Positions 59,138-64,000 of a DNA stretch of 64,000 bases are shown piece after piece. The notes under the pieces were generated by a model, which was not told the DNA's origin, did no database searches, and was given only the letters and a program-made list of their open reading frames with translations. The position numbers were made by a program, and so were the translations under genes. This stretch comes from Riptortus pedestris (Eukaryota > Arthropoda > Insecta > Hemiptera > Alydidae): NCBI GenBank assembly GCA_019009955.1, contig CM032230.1, positions 24,666,001 through 24,730,000 of the forward strand, in the 5' to 3' direction. Within the stretch, counting starts at the first letter, position 1. Each line of letters begins with the position of its first letter.

Positions 59138-59562
59138 AAGTTTAAACACTCAACCTAGACGTTTTATTGATAAGGATGGCGTGAGAATATTCATTTTTTC
59201 TAAATTCACTCCTCGTAAATAAAAAAAAAAAGGCTTACTCAAAAAGCCAATAGTTTTTTGTAATTTAAATACATTATTAAAAAAAAATACACTTTTTGCA
59301 CAATTATTTTCAGTTTTTTGTGATTTTCTCAAAAACGAAGCGAAAACGAGGCATATGCCAGAGGACTTTTTGTTTTAGTTTTTCGATCCTCTATCGATCC
59401 CTGAAGTTTGGCCGTTTGGTTTGGGGACACCCTGTATAACAGAGTATTGTTTATGTAACACTAGTAGAAGTTTAATGAGGGGTGAAGGATGAAAAATACA
59501 AATATCTCGGTTAATATTCAAGATAGATAATAAACGTATATAACATTATTTATAGTGCATTT

Positions 59563-59987
59563 GAAAAGAATTGTATTATTTTTTATGGGGGTGCTTATTC
59601 AATAATAATCGGCAAATTATTTATTATATGCAGTTATACTTATTATTAGAAGAGTTATACTTATCTTAGATAATAGTCATGTTAATCTGATATGTTAGAA
59701 AACTGATCTTTATTTAGACATTAAAAAAGAATGAATTAATTTACATTTACATTAAATTATAACCTATTGAATTCAGTATTATAATCATTTAGATTAATAT
59801 TAATATTGTATTACGTGCCAATGCATATGGTGTTTCAGTTATAATTCTAGGAATTATTATTATTTTATGTACACATACTTTAAGAAGTATAATATACTAA
59901 TAAACATACTAACACTAATTGGCCAGACTCTTGGCAACATGTTGTAAACAGAAGTCAATAAAAAAAATATCTATCTGTCTATCTATC
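59563..59987 (+). mobile_element. 425 bp LINE 3' end insert, 10 bp target duplication
   Basis: Flanked by TAGTGCATTT at 59553-59562 and 59988-59997. Ends in AATAAAAAAA then ATCTATCTGTCTATCTATCT. The 5'-truncated body shows no coding. The tail type matches the LINE at 47.8-52.9 kb. Confidence 0.8.
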
Positions 59988-60238
59988 TAGTGCATTTAAT
60001 TTTCAATAAGATTGGTTCTATACACTTTTTCGACCCGACTTACAGTAATGGAGATATTTCGAATTTTCAAAATTCTCCCCCTCTAAAACCCCCCCCCCTC
60101 CCCTGTTCTGATTTCAGCCGTTAACGAACTTGGTCTTTCTTTTTACATAAAACGACTAAATATCGAGTTTGGTAACGATCAAACAAAAATTACGACCGAT
60201 AGAGCGGTAACAGACAAATATACACACACACACACACA

Positions 60239-60303
<65 letters not shown>

Positions 60304-60404
60304 ACTGGGTAGGATCGATGGGCATTTGAAGAACAATGTTAAAAATTCGGTCATGAGTACGACCTCAATAGCTGATTTCCCTTAAGGGAAACCTGCTAAA
60401 ACGG

Positions 60405-61251
60405 TTTTACTAGAATCCCAATGAAGTAACTCTTTTTATGGTTGGAAAAATATTCCCCCAGTAAAGAGATATCGAAGAAACTGATATTGATCTCCCACAT
60501 TTTAATAAGAATTGGAATATCTAATAATTATTATAATATGCAAAAGAATAATAAAATCTCTACAAATTGGAATAAGTTACTCCCTTTGTTATTTCATCAA
60601 ACGGACTAGCGCCTGATAATACTGTAAAAACAACTAAATATTTAAATTTATTAGAATAGATGATACAATCATAAAATCTATATTATAAATACTGCCAGGA
60701 TAGTAAGACAATTTCTGAATACCCAATGAAGTAACCCTTCTTACCAGCTGGAAAAATATTCCCCCGGGAAAATGATTTCCAAGAAACTGATAATAAACCC
60801 TCTCAGAGGAATTGAAAAATAATTCAGAATGAAATTAATAATTCTTTTCATTTAATTAACTTATCAAATATGATTAATAATATCCTTCTTAAATATCTAA
60901 ACGTTGGAAGAAAAGATAATTTGAAAACGTTATTTATAATCTATCAGCCATCATGAGTAAATTCTGTGTAAGAAGGAACTCGAAAAGAGAACGGATATAT
61001 TCAAAGCATTTCAAGAAGGCAGGGTGTTTGCTCTCCCTATATACTACTACATCTACAAAAGTATTTATTTAGGAAAAGCATGAGATTTCTCTAGAACCGT
61101 TTTGATAAGGAAATGTTCAATAATACATTTTATAATAATAAATTTTATTTTGTTTTCTTGTTGTATGAGAAATAAAGTTCAATGAAAGACAATATTGATT
61201 ATGAAATTGGATGATTTCAGCCACTTTAATATTAGCAGATACGCACAAATA
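60405..61251. other. Unassigned stretch with a short duplication
   Basis: 60410-60490 and 60715-60795 share CCAATGAAGTAAC, TGGAAAAATATTCCCC and AAGAAACTGATA in order, i.e. a diverged direct repeat ~305 bp apart. No gene is seen. Confidence 0.55.
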
Positions 61252-61275
61252 CACACACACACACACACACGCGCG

Positions 61276-61349
<74 letters not shown>
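61252..61349. repeat. (CA)n(CG)n(TA)n compound microsatellite
   Basis: CA units pass through a short CG run into about 35 TA units. The flank at 61165-61200 (AAAGTTCAATGAAAGACAAT) resembles a family G internal segment, so this may be a worn G copy. Confidence 0.85.
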
Positions 61350-61353
<4 letters not shown>

Positions 61354-61434
61354 CAAAACATAATATTGTGTATAGTATATAAATCCATAAATAATGTTTG
61401 TGTGTGTATGTGTATAACTCCGGTTGTGTTTTTA

Positions 61435-61690
61435 GACCTTAGAGGGGGCTTCCTGATCAGAGTTTTACGTCTAACCTCCGTTAACCAAGGAGTACCCGTG
61501 GTTGTCATCTCCGCTATACTGGCCGGGACCAGTAGGTAAATCACGAGCTGCTCTAGTTTTTGGATATAGGAGTCAGTGTCCTTAGTCAGGTGGATTCACT
61601 CGATAGATTCTCCCGCATCTGCACAAGCACTACGACACTAGCGGACTCTGGTTGCTAACTGGTGAACCAAATTTTACATTGGTGGCGATC
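61435..61690 (-). repeat. Diverged dispersed repeat, pair of 42305-42540
   Basis: Contains CCTCCGTTAACCAAGGAG and GTCCTTAGTCAGGTGG blocks that align with 42305-42540. One minus-strand frame is open over most of it (YLLVPASIAEMTTTG), but the product is not recognised. Confidence 0.45.
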
Positions 61691-61850
61691 CGAGCTCCAC
61701 CAAATCACGCTATGAGCATTGCTTATAAGGTATCTTATCCATCACATACTCATAATTTCTCCGAAAATAAATAGTTATAAAATTTATTACGCGTAATAGC
61801 TAAATACCTAATTATTTGTCAACCTAAGAAATAACTGACTCGGAAATTTG

Positions 61851-62096
61851 AATTATTATTATTATTTATTAACGTCCACTTTTTGCAACTAAGACTAATC
61901 GGGACGGGTTATCTACAGGTTACCACCCTTTTCTAGCCAGGTTGGAACTAAGGATTTTATTTAGTGAATTCCGACACTAAATAAACTCCTATTGCCCAGA
62001 GCAAGAACCGAACTCGCCTAACCTCTCCAGGTTTACCATGTGACATTAAAGTCAACGCTTTAACTCACAGGGCTAACCTGAGCCCCAGGAAATTTT
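61851..62096 (-). mobile_element. Full-length SINE (reference copy)
   Basis: Read on the minus strand: GGGGCTCAGGTTAGCC head, TTAAAGCG, ACATGGTAAACCTGGAG, GAGTTCGGTTCTTGC (box B), GCAATAGGAGTTTATTTAGT, GTAACCTGTAGATAACCCG, AAAAAGTGGACGTTAATAA and a (TAA)n tail. 246 bp. The long distance between boxes suggests an origin from a tRNA with a long variable arm (Ser/Leu type), an inference. Confidence 0.8.
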
Positions 62097-62129
62097 TATT
62101 ATATCTGTACTTATGACGACTTTGGTTTA

Positions 62130-62455
62130 ACTGAATATCATATTCGTTAATGTCTGAAAGTGGACCACAGATTAGTGTAAGAGGGGTTAAACTGAATTCT
62201 AAAATTCAAAATATTCCTATACACTTTATAATTAATCAGATCAAAATATTTTAGAACCAATCGATTTTATCTATTGTTCTTCCTAACCAATTACCATACT
62301 TTATTGTATTCATTTCTTCAGTAAACGCCCACTGCTTCTCGAAATTGTCTGTAGTGATAGAGAATATAAGGTGAAACGAGATCAGTAGTTTGTCATACCA
62401 GAACATGGAGAATAAACTTAATTTACGCAGCCCCTGGGTAAGGGACATTATTTTT
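62130..62455 (-). mobile_element. Family G fragment, GTCCG half
   Basis: CTAAAATTCAAAATATTCCT, TTTTAGAACCAATCGATTTT, GAAACGAGATCAGTAGTTTG, then TACGCAGCCCCTGGGTAAGG. Diverged, no core microsatellite. Confidence 0.6.
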
Positions 62456-62877
62456 TATAAATGACGAGAAACACTAAGAGAGAGTATTCTTTTATTGAAT
62501 ACAACAAAAATTTTGCTCCAGAACTGACTGAATTTTAAAAAGGACAAAATTTAATTAAAGATTACCTATTATATTACATAAATGAATTTTAAGTAGCGTC
62601 CATTGAAATGACAGGTAATGTGAAAATCAAAGGGAGTCCTTGATATGCAAATTGGCGCTCACATTAACATGGCGCTAATTTTATATTCTCCCTCGCGTTT
62701 AGGTTATAAAATCATTTTCCCGTTCAAGCAGAACCCGTAATTGGTGGTAAGCCTTTATGCCAATTTGGATGATAATTTACTCTCGGATTCATTGTTTTAA
62801 TTTATGCCTGTCCTTATTATTTATTTTAATTAGTGATTGTAACTCCCAGAGTCAAATGGCCTTGGGTGTGGCCGAAC
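62456..62877. other. Unassigned stretch
   Basis: No gene or repeat family is recognised. Confidence 0.45.

Positions 62878-64000
<1,123 letters not shown>

Larger units (their letters stand above)
56649..59434 (-). mobile_element. DDE (Tc1/mariner-like) transposon, TA target
   Basis: Ends are CAGGGTGTCCCCAAACC and its complement, forming terminal inverted repeats of roughly 140 bp with few mismatches. TA is duplicated at 56647-56648 and 59435-59436. Removing the element and one TA gives TTTATTATATAACAGAG, exactly the empty site in the related copy near 18627. It codes for a broken transposase on the minus strand and carries its own insertion (58388-59137). Confidence 0.9.
56228..60404 (+). 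mobile_element. Family G long form, host of nested insertions
   Basis: Runs from AAAAGTCCGTCACGCGGGGG to the palindrome end (CTGATTTCCCTTAAGGGAAA, then CCTGCT). Without the two inserts (56649-59434 and 59563-59987) it is ~960 bp and aligns along its length with the 18055 copy. A (CA)n(TA)n core lies at 60222-60301. It is the oldest layer of a three-level nest. Confidence 0.85.

Noticed and set aside
61851..62096. True tRNA gene
   Set aside because: The box-like segments belong to a SINE: the sequence continues into a conserved non-tRNA body and (TAA)n tail and occurs in many copies.

Overview
The window is AT-rich animal nuclear DNA, most likely from an insect. Support comes from spliced exons with GT/AG borders, an insect-type SLC4 (Ndae1-like) N-terminus, and a typical insect transposon load: Helitrons, a Penelope-like element, several non-LTR retrotransposons, a DUF4817/DDE transposon and a tRNA-derived SINE. 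The species cannot be fixed from sequence alone. Long (TA)n, (CA)n and (CT)n tracts are frequent.

Only two host genes are visible, both on the minus strand. (1) Two 5' coding exons of an Na+-driven chloride/bicarbonate exchanger of the SLC4 family (exons at 28792-28876 and 17379-17504) are joined in phase across an 11.3 kb transposon-filled intron. A splice acceptor lies just upstream of the ATG, so 5'UTR exons lie further upstream, and the rest of the gene lies beyond the low-coordinate end of the window. (2) An intact, intronless 829-codon gene for the NatA auxiliary subunit NAA15/NAA16 (4522-7011) looks like a functional retrocopy and probably lies inside the next SLC4 intron.

Everything else is repeat-derived or unassigned. 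1-17 kb: SINE pieces, a 655 bp Helitron just 3' of NAA15, an RNase H-bearing LINE with 13 bp target duplications, and LINE endonuclease and RT fragments. 17.5-28.8 kb (SLC4 intron): a Penelope-like element disrupted by a Jockey-type LINE (9 bp duplication) and by a small TA-flanked MITE. 29-39 kb: two more Helitrons and many copies of a terminally defined family, here called family G. Family G has one end starting GTCCGTCACGCAGGGG and the other ending in a TTTCCCTTAAGGGAAA palindrome, with a (TA)n/(CA)n/(CT)n core. 39-47 kb: mostly unassigned. 47.7-52.9 kb: a LINE whose 3' part is split by three head-to-tail Helitrons, each holding three ~300 bp modules. 54-64 kb: a family G region that includes a three-level nest at 56.2-60.4 kb (G copy inside a DDE transposon inside another G copy). 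The last G copy has its core expanded to about 620 bp of CT/TA repeat.

No bacterial-style operon, CRISPR array or new defence system is present. The best candidates for something undescribed are family G, which seems to seed microsatellites, and the modular tandem Helitrons.
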